Assembly: GCA_945872325.1 (NCBI GenBank)
Contig: CAMBZY010000019.1
Coordinates: forward strand, 1 to 15,207
Reading direction: 5' to 3'
DNA length: 15,207 nt
Origin: Candidatus Kuenenia stuttgartensis
GTDB lineage: Bacteria > Planctomycetota > Planctomycetia > Isosphaerales > Isosphaeraceae
The notes beneath the pieces are model-generated. The model was not told the origin of the DNA. It saw only the letters and a program-made list of their open reading frames with translations, and did not search any database. Both the position numbers and the translations under genes were made by a program. Positions within the stretch are counted from its first letter, which is position 1; the number at the start of each line of letters is the position of its first letter. Of this stretch, positions 6,050-13,310 are shown in pieces.

Positions 6050-8164
6050 TCACTTCTTGGCGTTGTCGGCCTGAACCTTCTTGACGATTTCTTCCTGCAT
6101 CTTGGTCGGAACCTTTTGATACTTGAGGAATTCCATCGAGAAGCCGCCCTTGCCCTGAGTCATGGAGCGAAGGTCGTTCGAATAGCCGAACATTTCCGAG
6201 AGTGGAACTTCGGCTTCGATCATGACAAAGCTGTCACGATTTTCGGTGCCGAGGATCACGCCCCGACGGCTCGAAACGTTGCCAGTCACAGGGCCCTGGA
6301 ATTCGGTTGGAGCTTCGACTTCGACCTTCATGATGGGCTCAAGAAGGACAGGGTCCGCTTTGCGGAAAGTTTCACGGAAGGCGTCGAAACCGCAGATCTG
6401 GAAGGCCATGTCCGAGGAGTCAACGTCGTGGTATGAACCATCGTTGAGGACCATTTTCACGCCGATCACAGGGAACCCGGCGACTGGGCCCTTGTCCAGA
6501 GCGCGACGGAAACCCTTTTCGACGGATGGGATGAATTCGTTAGGAATCCGGCCACCGACGACCTTGTTCTCAAAGATGAACGTGTCGCCATCGCCTTCGA
6601 TGTCCATCGGAACCATGGTGCCCACAACGTGACCGTATTGGCCGGAACCACCGGTTTGCTTACGGTGCTTGTAGTTGTAGTCGGTTTGCTTGGTCGGTGT
6701 TTCGCGATAGGCCACCTTCGGCATACCGACAACGCAGTCGACTTTGTATTCGCGCTTGATCCGCTCGACATAGATTTCGAGGTGAAGCTCACCCATACCT
6801 GAGATGATGGTCTGAGCAGTTTCAGGATCCTGGTGAACGCGGAAGGTCGGGTCTTCACGCATGAATCGGGACAGGGCTTTGGATAGCTTGTCCGAATCCT
6901 GCTGCTTGGCGGCATGGATCGAAAGGTCGATCACGGGCGCAGCTGCAAAGATCGACTCAAGGGCATAGTTGTACCCTTCCTGACAGTAGGTATCCCCTGT
7001 GGCACAGTCGATACCCATGACAGCCACGATATCGCCAGCGGCAGCCAGGTCGATATCTTCCTTCTTATCGGAGTGAACCCGCAGAATCCGGCTCACACGC
7101 TGCTTCTTCTTCAAGCGGCTGTTGAAGTAGAATTCGCCCTTGCGAAGCGTGCCCTGATAGATCCGGGTGTAGGTCAGCTGGCCGAACGGCTCTTCGACCA
7201 ATTTGAAGGCCATGCCCACCAGTGGCAATTCGTTGTCAGGTGTGATATCGATTTCTTCCATATCGTTATCGATATCTTTGGCTTTGATATGCCTGTCAAG
7301 CGGGCTTGGCAGATAAGCAGAGACGGCGTCGAGCAGGGTCTGCACGCCTTTGTTCTTATATGCGGAGCCAACATAGACCGGGCAAATTTTGCTCAGGATC
7401 ACGCCTTCGCGGACCGTTCTATGGATCAGGTCGATTGGAACTTCCTGCTCTTCCAGAAGCAGTTCCATGACTTCGTCGGAGAAGATTGAAATCGCTTCAA
7501 GCATTCCCTGACGGGCACGTTCGGCTTCTTCTTTATACTCGGCAGGAATCGGCTCACGACGAACTGTGTCGCCCTTTTCGCCGTCAAAGTAGACGGCTTC
7601 CATCAGAACCAGGTCGATCACTCCGGCAAAGTTCGACTCAGCACCCATATTCAACTGCATCGGCACGGCATTCAGGCCAAGCTTTTCGCACAGGGCTTTG
7701 GTGACGTTGCGAGGGTTCGCGCCGGTACGGTCCATCTTGTTGATGAACGCCAGTCGGGGAACGTTGTAACGCTTCATCTGACGGTCGACTGTGATCGACT
7801 GTGACTGGACGCCGGCAACGGCGCAGAGCACCAGAACGGCACCGTCCAGAACCCGCAGGGATCGTTCCACTTCCACGGTGAAATCGACGTGGCCAGGGGT
7901 ATCGATCAGGTTGACTTTCATGCCCTTCCACTCGACCGTCGTGGCGGCCGATGTGATGGTGATTCCACGCTCTTTTTCGAGCTCCATGTGGTCCATGACA
8001 GCGCCATCGCCATCACCCTTGACCTCATTGATCTTATGGATCTTGCCTGAGTAGTAAAGGATTCGCTCAGAGAGCGTGGTTTTGCCAGAATCAATGTGAG
8101 CAGAAATACCAATGTTGCGGACATTCCGCAGGGATTCCATCAATGACGTGGACGACGTGGACAT
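6050..8164 (-). CDS. fusA: Translation elongation factor G, spd/mitochondrial-type
   Basis: GTPase that drives ribosomal translocation. The protein is 704 residues, the normal EF-G length. The G domain shows the P-loop AHIDSGKT (22-29), RGITI (66-70), DTPGH (88-92), NKMD (142-145) and GSAYKNKG as the last G motif. Domains II-V follow, with the domain IV stretch KQTGGSGQYGHVV and a C-terminal domain V ending SMEFLKYQKVPTKMQEEIV. The serine in HIDSGKT and the VDRQMKRYNVPRLAFINKMDR stretch match the group shared by spirochaetes, planctomycetes, deltaproteobacteria and mitochondrial EF-G1, where type 1 does translocation and a type 2 paralogue does recycling. The frame is open to 8275, but I chose ATG 8164: GGAAAG lies eight bases upstream and homology starts shortly after. 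It is not in an rpsL/rpsG/tuf operon here. Confidence 0.93.
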   Translation of the reverse strand: MSTSSTSLMESLRNVRNIGISAHIDSGKTTLSERILYYSGKIHKINEVKGDGDGAVMDHMELEKERGITITSAATTVEWKGMKVNLIDTPGHVDFTVEVERSLRVLDGAVLVLCAVAGVQSQSITVDRQMKRYNVPRLAFINKMDRTGANPRNVTKALCEKLGLNAVPMQLNMGAESNFAGVIDLVLMEAVYFDGEKGDTVRREPIPAEYKEEAERARQGMLEAISIFSDEVMELLLEEQEVPIDLIHRTVREGVILSKICPVYVGSAYKNKGVQTLLDAVSAYLPSPLDRHIKAKDIDNDMEEIDITPDNELPLVGMAFKLVEEPFGQLTYTRIYQGTLRKGEFYFNSRLKKKQRVSRILRVHSDKKEDIDLAAAGDIVAVMGIDCATGDTYCQEGYNYALESIFAAAPVIDLSIHAAKQQDSDKLSKALSRFMREDPTFRVHQDPETAQTIISGMGELHLEIYVERIKREYKVDCVVGMPKVAYRETPTKQTDYNYKHRKQTGGSGQYGHVVGTMVPMDIEGDGDTFIFENKVVGGRIPNEFIPSVEKGFRRALDKGPVAGFPVIGVKMVLNDGSYHDVDSSDMAFQICGFDAFRETFRKADPVLLEPIMKVEVEAPTEFQGPVTGNVSSRRGVILGTENRDSFVMIEAEVPLSEMFGYSNDLRSMTQGKGGFSMEFLKYQKVPTKMQEEIVKKVQADNAKK

Positions 8165-8637
8165 GGAGCGTTCTTTCCGGGCTATGGACCCGTCCTCAAA
8201 ATCGGGCTTCACTATTGATTCGTATATTTGCTCAAAGGCATTGCTGTTCGTATCCTGAACTGTCGCCGATTCCAACAGTTCATCGCGATGGATTCATCTT
8301 CACACAAATTGATGAAGTTGTGATGAAGACGAAACGCTCGAATATCAACCAGCATATCGGAGTCAAGGCACCAATGATCCGAAAACCTTTCGCAAATCGA
8401 CCTGTGCCTATTTTCCATTACTAAGAGTATGACATGCCCGACCAGCTTTTGACAAGTGGGATTCTCATGATTTGTCAGATCAAGGAGAACTCCTGAGAAC
8501 AAACGGGATCTTCTCCCTGCGTCTCACAAAGCCTTTGACCCTCAAGACCATCCGACTCAGAACAGGATCGTCCCGGGAACTGTTGGCTCACACATGGGAA
8601 CAGTTCAGGAATAAGTTCCCGTGTTTAAAACCAACCC

Positions 8638-8778
8638 AACCGGGGCTATCGTCAAGCCCGGCTAGTAAGAGGTCGTTAGCCCACAGCTTCCGGGATTTAA
8701 ACTAGCCGCCGGGCGCTAGCCCCCGGTTTCTGCGATTTAGTAGAAAACCAACCGGGGCTAGCGCCAAGACCGGCGAGA
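8638..8778. repeat. Cluster of REP-like palindromic repeats (three copies)
   Basis: Copy A (8638-8665) and copy C (8750-8777) are 28-base direct repeats identical at 24 positions, both beginning AACCGGGGCTA and ending CCGGCxAG. Copy B (8703-8729) is in the opposite orientation and reads AAACCGGGGGCTAGCGCCCG on minus. Each can fold on its CCGG arms around a GCTAGC-like centre. A fourth, degraded piece (TTAGCCCACAGCTTCCGGG) lies at about 8676-8694. Short GC-rich elements with a GGGGCTAGCGCC core are known as dispersed repeats in planctomycete genomes. Confidence 0.7.
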
Positions 8779-8780
8779 TA

Positions 8781-8816
8781 AATCCAACCCTGGCAAGGCA
8801 GGGTGAGTCTTGGATT
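8781..8816. repeat. Two-part inverted repeat hairpin
   Basis: AATCCAA (8781-8787) pairs with TTGGATT (8810-8816), and directly inside CCCTG (8788-8792) pairs with CAGGG (8799-8803), leaving a six-base loop and a one-sided bulge. There is no T-run on either side, so it is not a typical terminator. It abuts the palindromic repeat cluster. Confidence 0.5.
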
Positions 8817-8888
8817 GTCGAGACAAACCCGTTTCGTAATAATGCTCTTACTTATGTGATATAAGAAGGTTGCGAATTAGTGTGGTAA

Positions 8889-8970
8889 CTCTGTGTGTAG
8901 GCCATGTCCCCTGACACGGCAGGGCTTTGGCTTTGAAATCCCGCCCGGTCAGGGAACCGTGCCAACAGAG
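8889..8970. repeat. Long imperfect inverted repeat downstream of hydrolase gene
   Basis: CTCTGT (8889-8894) pairs with ACAGAG (8965-8970), GGC with GCC just inside, and CCCTGAC (8909-8915) with GTCAGGG (8948-8954). The structure begins 12 bases after the hydrolase stop on minus. It lacks a T-run; it could protect the mRNA 3' end or be another mobile-repeat remnant. Confidence 0.4.
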
Positions 8971-8982
8971 CGTGATTAAGGT

Positions 8983-10065
8983 TCAGTTCCTCAACTCCGC
9001 TTCGATAAATTGATACGACGCCTCACGCTCATGGATCGGAAAGTCATGCTCTGCATTGGGATAGGCGAAAATAAAGCTCTTTGAGGCCCCGAATAATTCG
9101 TAGACGGGGCGAGCTGATGCTTCGCATATTTTCACACCAACGGAATCAAAGTTCGAGTCGCCTACGGGGGCATTCGTATAAAGTCCCCGGGGTGCCACGG
9201 CTGCCACCAGCTCAGGCCAGTCAAACGGAACCTTCTTCAAATCCAGCTCAAATTCGGACTTCAGCCTCGGCATATATCCTTCATGGCTCCAGCCCGCAAT
9301 ATTCCCCTTCATATAATGCGTAAAAGCGTTATATCCGCAGGAGCTTACCACGGCCTTGACACGCTCGTCAAAAACGGCCAGGAAAATGCTGTTGTGCCCG
9401 CCCAGAGAGTGCCCGATAGCCGCAATCTTCGCTCCGTCTACCTCAGGCCTCGATTGCAAAACATCCACGGCTCGCATGTGGTCCCAGATCCCTTTCATGG
9501 TGGCCGATTGCCAGCCCATTTTGTATGGATCCACCTTCCGCTCACCAAATCGGTTGTAATCCGGGCAGATCACCACGTGGCCACGTTCAGCCAGCTCGTG
9601 CCCGTAATGCAAATTCTTCAAACCGCCCATGTTGGCTGGCTCGTCCTTGCCGATGTTTGTGGTTTGATGGATCGCAACAACACCGGCACGCTTTTCATTG
9701 CTCTTGATATTCTTGGGGATCAAAAGCCAGGCTGTGGCACGGTCTCCAGGCTCCACGGCGTAATTGATATGAAGACGATTGTATGTGCCGGCGTCGGTCG
9801 TGCTGTCAATCTTTAAATCGAGAGGGACCCTGCGCTCGCCTCCAGGCAATTTGCCAGTCACTTTTTCAAAATTCGAAATGATATGGGCTCGCCGAACCGC
9901 CCAGTCGGATTTGTTGCGAACCTCTGTTTCTTTGCCGTTTTGATCACGAACGATCAGGAGCCGGGTGTGGTCCGGATATGATGGAACTTCAGGAGGCTGG
10001 GCATGGATCGAAAAACAGCTGAAAAGCACCAGAAATAAGGACAGGATCGGTTTGTGTCGCGACAT
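8983..10065 (-). CDS. Secreted alpha/beta hydrolase (acetyl-xylan-esterase-like)
   Basis: A 360-residue protein with an N-terminal signal peptide: MSRHKPILSLFLVLFSCFSI, with likely cleavage after HAQ (21-23). The α/β-hydrolase fold shows AIHQTTNIGKDEPAN (131-145), ELAERGHVVICPDY (157-170) and MKGIWDHMRAVDVLQSRPEV (190-209). The nucleophile elbow is GHSLGG with S220; a likely acid is D303 and a likely histidine H340 in NAEHDFP. This pattern matches the Abhydrolase_7/dienelactone-hydrolase-like family common in planctomycetes. Substrate is unknown, with ester groups on polysaccharides a reasonable guess. The start is ATG 10065, where the signal peptide begins; an in-frame ATG at 10080 adds five residues. 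No clear Shine-Dalgarno. It lies downstream of the DUF1080 gene, beyond a terminator-like hairpin. Confidence 0.85.
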   Translation of the reverse strand: MSRHKPILSLFLVLFSCFSIHAQPPEVPSYPDHTRLLIVRDQNGKETEVRNKSDWAVRRAHIISNFEKVTGKLPGGERRVPLDLKIDSTTDAGTYNRLHINYAVEPGDRATAWLLIPKNIKSNEKRAGVVAIHQTTNIGKDEPANMGGLKNLHYGHELAERGHVVICPDYNRFGERKVDPYKMGWQSATMKGIWDHMRAVDVLQSRPEVDGAKIAAIGHSLGGHNSIFLAVFDERVKAVVSSCGYNAFTHYMKGNIAGWSHEGYMPRLKSEFELDLKKVPFDWPELVAAVAPRGLYTNAPVGDSNFDSVGVKICEASARPVYELFGASKSFIFAYPNAEHDFPIHEREASYQFIEAELRN

Positions 10066-10094
10066 GTTGCAATAACCCATATTTATGAAGTGGC

Positions 10095-10128
10095 CAATAA
10101 AAACAGGGGAGGGACGAATCCCATCCCC
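10095..10128 (-). terminator. Intrinsic terminator after the DUF1080 gene
   Basis: On minus GGGGATGGGA (10128-10119) pairs with TCCCTCCCC (10114-10106), with one bulged T and a TTCG tetraloop, followed by TGTTTTTATTGG. Read on plus the same stem is followed by TTGC and eight Ts (10133-10140), so it could work both ways. A further stem AGATCTG/CAGATCT (10142-10148 with 10161-10167) overlaps the DUF1080 stop codon. This suggests the hydrolase downstream gets reduced or separate transcription. Confidence 0.75.
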
Positions 10129-10159
10129 TTGCTTTTTTTTGAGATCTGCTGAATTCGAA

Positions 10160-11488
10160 TCAGATCTTCTTGATGGAGACGTTGCGGAACATGACATCGT
10201 CGCCATGGCCTGCAAACCCGAAGAAGCCTTCTGTCAAGTCTTTGCCAGGGTGTGGCGAATTGGCCATGAATTCCGTGACTTTTTCCAGATCGGCGTTCAG
10301 AATGATCGTACCGTTGAGCTCAACCTTGATGGTTTTGCCTTTGACGGTCACTTCCTGATAATTCCACTGGCCGGCTGGACGCAGGAAGCCACGGGCGGCT
10401 GGTACCATCCCATAGGCTGAACCGTGGGCCTGGCGATTGTCGATTTTGGCGTATTTTTCGTGGCCATCGTCGAGGATTTGCAGTTCGGTCATGCCGGCAT
10501 AGGCTGGATCGCCAGTGCCTGGATATCGAATGGCCAGGCCGTTGTTGCCAGCGGCGGGTAGTTTGAATTCCACACGGGCGACGAAATCGCTGTATTTTGC
10601 TTTGGTATGGAGAACGCCGCCCTTGCCCTTTTTACAGGCGATGGCACCGTCACGAATTTCGTAGTTGTCGGCAGCGCCGCCCCAGGCGTCGAGCGATGTG
10701 CCGTTGAAGAGTGAGGTAAATCCTTCAGGATCGGCTTTCCCACGCAGCAGTGAGGCGGCTTCATCAGCGCCGATTTCACGGACAGCGATATTTTTCCAGC
10801 GAATTTCGCCGCCGTGGGTTTGGAGCTGGAATGGGCCGCTGGCGAAGAGCGGTGTCTTGCGATCCCAGAAGTTTTCCATGGTGGCGTTATCGACCACGAG
10901 TTTGTCGTTCAGCCAAACCCAGGTGCGGGCCCCAAGCTGGCGGATCTTGAATTTATTCCACTCGCCGAAAGGCTTGTCAGCCAGGACCAGTGGGTCTTTC
11001 CCATCGGCACCTTTGGTGTTGTTCCAGAGGCCGCCCGAGCCTTTGTCGGCCCCAAGATTGAACTTGGCCGTTTCGGTGTAATCCCAGATCTGGACCTGTG
11101 GATTGGCCTTCAGGTAAATACCGCTGTCCGCCTTGGCGACCGTCTTGTAGTCAATCACCAGCTCGTAATCGCTGTAGTTCTTGTCACTTGTGGCATAAGG
11201 GCCAAAGCCGTCGTTCACAAGTTCGCCGTTCTGGACAGTCCAGTGCTTGACCAATTCGGCCTGCTGGCTATCGCGATAGGCTTTCTTCTCGGTTTCGCTC
11301 ATGGCGAAATACTTGCGAGGGTCGAAGTGCGGCATTCCATACCAGCCGGTGAGGTCTTTACCGTTGAAGATCGGTGTGAAACCGGCAGGAATTTCATCGG
11401 CTTGAACGGATGAAATCAGTTTGACGTTGCCCAGAGCAGCTGAGGCTGAGAGAAGGGCCGTGTTGCGGACAAATTCGCGGCGATTCAT
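10160..11488 (-). CDS. Two-domain DUF1080 (3-keto-disaccharide hydrolase family) protein
   Basis: A 442-residue exported protein. The N-terminus MNRREFVRNTALLSASAAL carries a twin-arginine RREFV motif, with likely cleavage after SVQA (27-30), so Tat export is probable. Two DUF1080 (PF06439) domains follow: one at about 36-237, starting GFTPIFNGKDLTGW and containing DSGIYLKANPQVQIWDY and GEWNKFKIR, and one at about 256-442, starting GFTSLFNGTSLDAW and containing NNGLAIRYPG, TELQILDDGH and GQWNYQEVTVKG. Members of the family cleave 3-keto-glycosides made by Gfo/Idh/MocA dehydrogenases. The upstream neighbour is such a dehydrogenase, 99 bases away with no obvious terminator, so co-transcription is likely. 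The start is ATG 11488, at the Tat motif. Substrate unknown. Confidence 0.88.
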   Translation of the reverse strand: MNRREFVRNTALLSASAALGNVKLISSVQADEIPAGFTPIFNGKDLTGWYGMPHFDPRKYFAMSETEKKAYRDSQQAELVKHWTVQNGELVNDGFGPYATSDKNYSDYELVIDYKTVAKADSGIYLKANPQVQIWDYTETAKFNLGADKGSGGLWNNTKGADGKDPLVLADKPFGEWNKFKIRQLGARTWVWLNDKLVVDNATMENFWDRKTPLFASGPFQLQTHGGEIRWKNIAVREIGADEAASLLRGKADPEGFTSLFNGTSLDAWGGAADNYEIRDGAIACKKGKGGVLHTKAKYSDFVARVEFKLPAAGNNGLAIRYPGTGDPAYAGMTELQILDDGHEKYAKIDNRQAHGSAYGMVPAARGFLRPAGQWNYQEVTVKGKTIKVELNGTIILNADLEKVTEFMANSPHPGKDLTEGFFGFAGHGDDVMFRNVSIKKI

Positions 11489-11587
11489 GATTCGGGAACC
11501 TGCTAGATAGAGTGGAATAGAGACTGGAAGAAGTTTTTCAGACGGACGACGGACTTGAATCAGCACATGATACGATTCAGAAAGCGA

Positions 11588-12937
11588 TCAGGAAAGACCT
11601 GGGACATCCCAGCCCTTGCGATAGGCTTTCTTGACATACTTATTGGCTTCCGGAGCATTGGTGAATTGCAACTCTTTGGCATTCCATTGCAATTCCATCC
11701 CAGGGAACCGGGAAGCCACACCGCCCAGAAGGATCGACTCCGTCAAGGGGCCTGCGTATCCGAAGTGGGCCGAGGTTTTGCCATTGCCCTGAACGGCATC
11801 GACAAACTGGTGCCAGTGGTCTGCTCCTGGAGCAGCCTGACGCTTGGAGGTCGCTTCCTTCGATTCACCGACAATAATCGGCATGGCCACGTGTGGCAGA
11901 ATCAGGATTCCGGTGGTTCCGAAGAAAACCGAGCCTTGATCCGGCAGGCCGTTCGGCTTGATGGCATCAATGACGAATTGAGGAGGCCGGCGGTCGCCAT
12001 CGTACCACGTGACATTCACTGTCTTTGCGTCAGTAAACTTATTGCCCGGGAAGACATAGAGCACCTGAGCATCGTCCGCCCAGTTCGTCGCGTTCGGGGC
12101 CTTGCCGTCAAACTTAACAGAAATCGGGGCAGTCAGGTCAAGCGCTTTGAAGACAGGGTCATAGATATGACAGCCCATGTCTCCGAACGTGCCTGTGCCG
12201 AAGTCGAGTCTGCGACGCCAGTTGCCGGGATGATAGTAGCCATCGCCAATGAATGGGCGGTCGTCGCAAACGCCGAGCCAGCCTTGCCAATCGAGGCTTG
12301 TTGGGACTTTATCGGTCCGATCCGGCTTGCTGGTCGGATCGCCCCACTTTTTGCTGGACCAGGTGTGAACTTCCTTGATCTTGCCGATGGCACCTTCCTG
12401 AATCCAGGCCACGGCTGAACGGTATTCGCGGGCGGAGTGAATCTGGACGCCCATTTGGGTGACCAACTTCTTTTCAGCAGCGATTTCAGCGAGCCTGCGA
12501 GATTCGTAAATGTCGTGTGTCAAAGGCTTCTGGCCATAAACTGCCAGGTTGTGGGCCATGGCTGTGGCGCCGATCGGGGCGTGCATGTGGTCGGGCGTGC
12601 TCACATTGACGCTGTCGAGGCCGTTAGGGCCGAGCTTGTCGAGCAGTTTCCGATAATCCTGAAAGACCTGAATATTGGGGAAACGCTTTTTGAGAGCTTC
12701 TCCACGTTCGGAATCGACGTCGGCCACTGCCACCAGATCCACGTTCTTATGGGAAGCGATGGCCGAGAGGTCAGCCCCAGCCATTCCGCCTGCTCCAAAG
12801 CTGGCGTGGCGAACACGTTCGGAAGGAGCGGCCGAGATCAGATGCGGAATAAACGCAGGGGCGGCGAACAGGCCGACCGTACCACGGATCAGGTGGCGAC
12901 GTGTCAGTTGGGAACTGTTAACAGATTTGTCTTGCAT
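11588..12937 (-). CDS. Tat-exported Gfo/Idh/MocA family oxidoreductase
   Basis: NAD(P)-dependent sugar dehydrogenase-like protein of 449 residues. The N-terminus has LTRRHLIRGTVGLFAAPAF (11-29), a twin-arginine signal, so it is probably exported folded with its cofactor. The Rossmann loop is FGAGGMAG (47-54), followed by the acidic VADVDSE (71-77). The family EKP motif reads YGQKPLTHDIYESRRL (134-149), with Q136 replacing glutamate, a variant I believe is common in planctomycete members. A catalytic-type histidine is H257 in GDMGCHIYDP. The C-terminal domain is complete. It is the first gene of a likely operon with the DUF1080 protein, suggesting C3 oxidation of a glycoside before cleavage. 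The start is ATG 12937, with AAGG eight bases upstream; the frame is open to 13036 but that extension is not signal-like. Confidence 0.9.
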   Translation of the reverse strand: MQDKSVNSSQLTRRHLIRGTVGLFAAPAFIPHLISAAPSERVRHASFGAGGMAGADLSAIASHKNVDLVAVADVDSERGEALKKRFPNIQVFQDYRKLLDKLGPNGLDSVNVSTPDHMHAPIGATAMAHNLAVYGQKPLTHDIYESRRLAEIAAEKKLVTQMGVQIHSAREYRSAVAWIQEGAIGKIKEVHTWSSKKWGDPTSKPDRTDKVPTSLDWQGWLGVCDDRPFIGDGYYHPGNWRRRLDFGTGTFGDMGCHIYDPVFKALDLTAPISVKFDGKAPNATNWADDAQVLYVFPGNKFTDAKTVNVTWYDGDRRPPQFVIDAIKPNGLPDQGSVFFGTTGILILPHVAMPIIVGESKEATSKRQAAPGADHWHQFVDAVQGNGKTSAHFGYAGPLTESILLGGVASRFPGMELQWNAKELQFTNAPEANKYVKKAYRKGWDVPGLS

Positions 12938-13310
12938 CGGTCGTGCCTTTTGAGAGGGAAGCGGCCATCGTCCAAAGGGCTGGCGAATGGAGTCGGAGGG
13001 ATCTCCTTTTTTAACCGACCGATGCGCCGGACACAAGAGCGCACCCGATTTTTATAAGTGCAAATGGTCCGAACCGTGTGGGATCGTCGAGACCGTTTTC
13101 GATTAAACGAACCGCTTTGAGGGTTCGCGATTTTGTCAAAATCGTTGCGTTTACGATTAAATCCCTCACAAGCGTCAAATTCGAAAGCTGATTCTTCTTG
13201 AATATCGGATGTGACTTTGGGGACAATATGATAAATCGAACAAAACTGAGAAATGTTCGTAGAACAACTGTTTACAGTCCAAGCTTCCAGAGCCAGAGAG
13301 AACAGCACCC
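12938..13310. promoter_or_regulatory. Divergent promoter region of oxidoreductase and NTF2-like genes
   Basis: This 373-base spacer separates two divergent genes and carries AT-rich tracts. It contains a 17-base dyad CGATTTTGTCAAAATCG (13128-13144, perfect 7-bp arms) and two direct CGATTAAA boxes (13100-13107 and 13154-13161). TATGAT at 13227-13232 could be the -10 element of the plus-strand gene, but no good -35 was seen. TTGTCA (13133-13138) lies inside the dyad, 17 bases before ATTAAA (13156-13161), another weak promoter match. The dyad could be a regulator site. Confidence 0.4.

Larger units (their letters stand above)
8165..8982. other. Gene-free region upstream of fusA with repeats and hairpins
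   Basis: No credible gene in 818 bases: short open frames at 8143-8424 and 8472-8705 lack homology-like features. The region holds the fusA leader (near 8165-8300, no convincing promoter seen), competing GGGAAC/GTTCCC stems at 8571-8620, a cluster of GC-rich palindromic repeats at 8638-8778, and hairpins at 8781-8816 and 8889-8970. It may be a landing place for small dispersed repeats or a decayed gene. Confidence 0.6.

Noticed and set aside
5930..7489. Long open frames antisense to fusA (for example 5930-6436 and 6914-7489)
   Set aside because: They mirror codon bias of EF-G on the other strand and have no recognisable protein features.
8165..8275. 37-codon N-terminal extension of EF-G from a TTG at 8275
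   Set aside because: ATG 8164 has GGAAAG at correct spacing and gives the normal EF-G length; the extension has no family counterpart.
8472..8705. 77-codon open frame in the spacer upstream of fusA
   Set aside because: It runs into the palindromic repeats, lacks a ribosome binding site and has no domain-like pattern.
8638..8778. CRISPR array
   Set aside because: Only three degenerate copies in mixed orientation with unequal spacing, and no cas gene; better explained as REP-like elements.
10142..10167. GATTCGAATC-like stretch suggesting a tRNA T-loop
   Set aside because: No acceptor, D or anticodon arm can be drawn around it; it is a small inverted repeat at the DUF1080 stop codon.
12938..13036. 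Upstream extension of the oxidoreductase frame
   Set aside because: It would bury the twin-arginine signal 33 residues inside the protein; ATG 12937 places the signal at the N-terminus.
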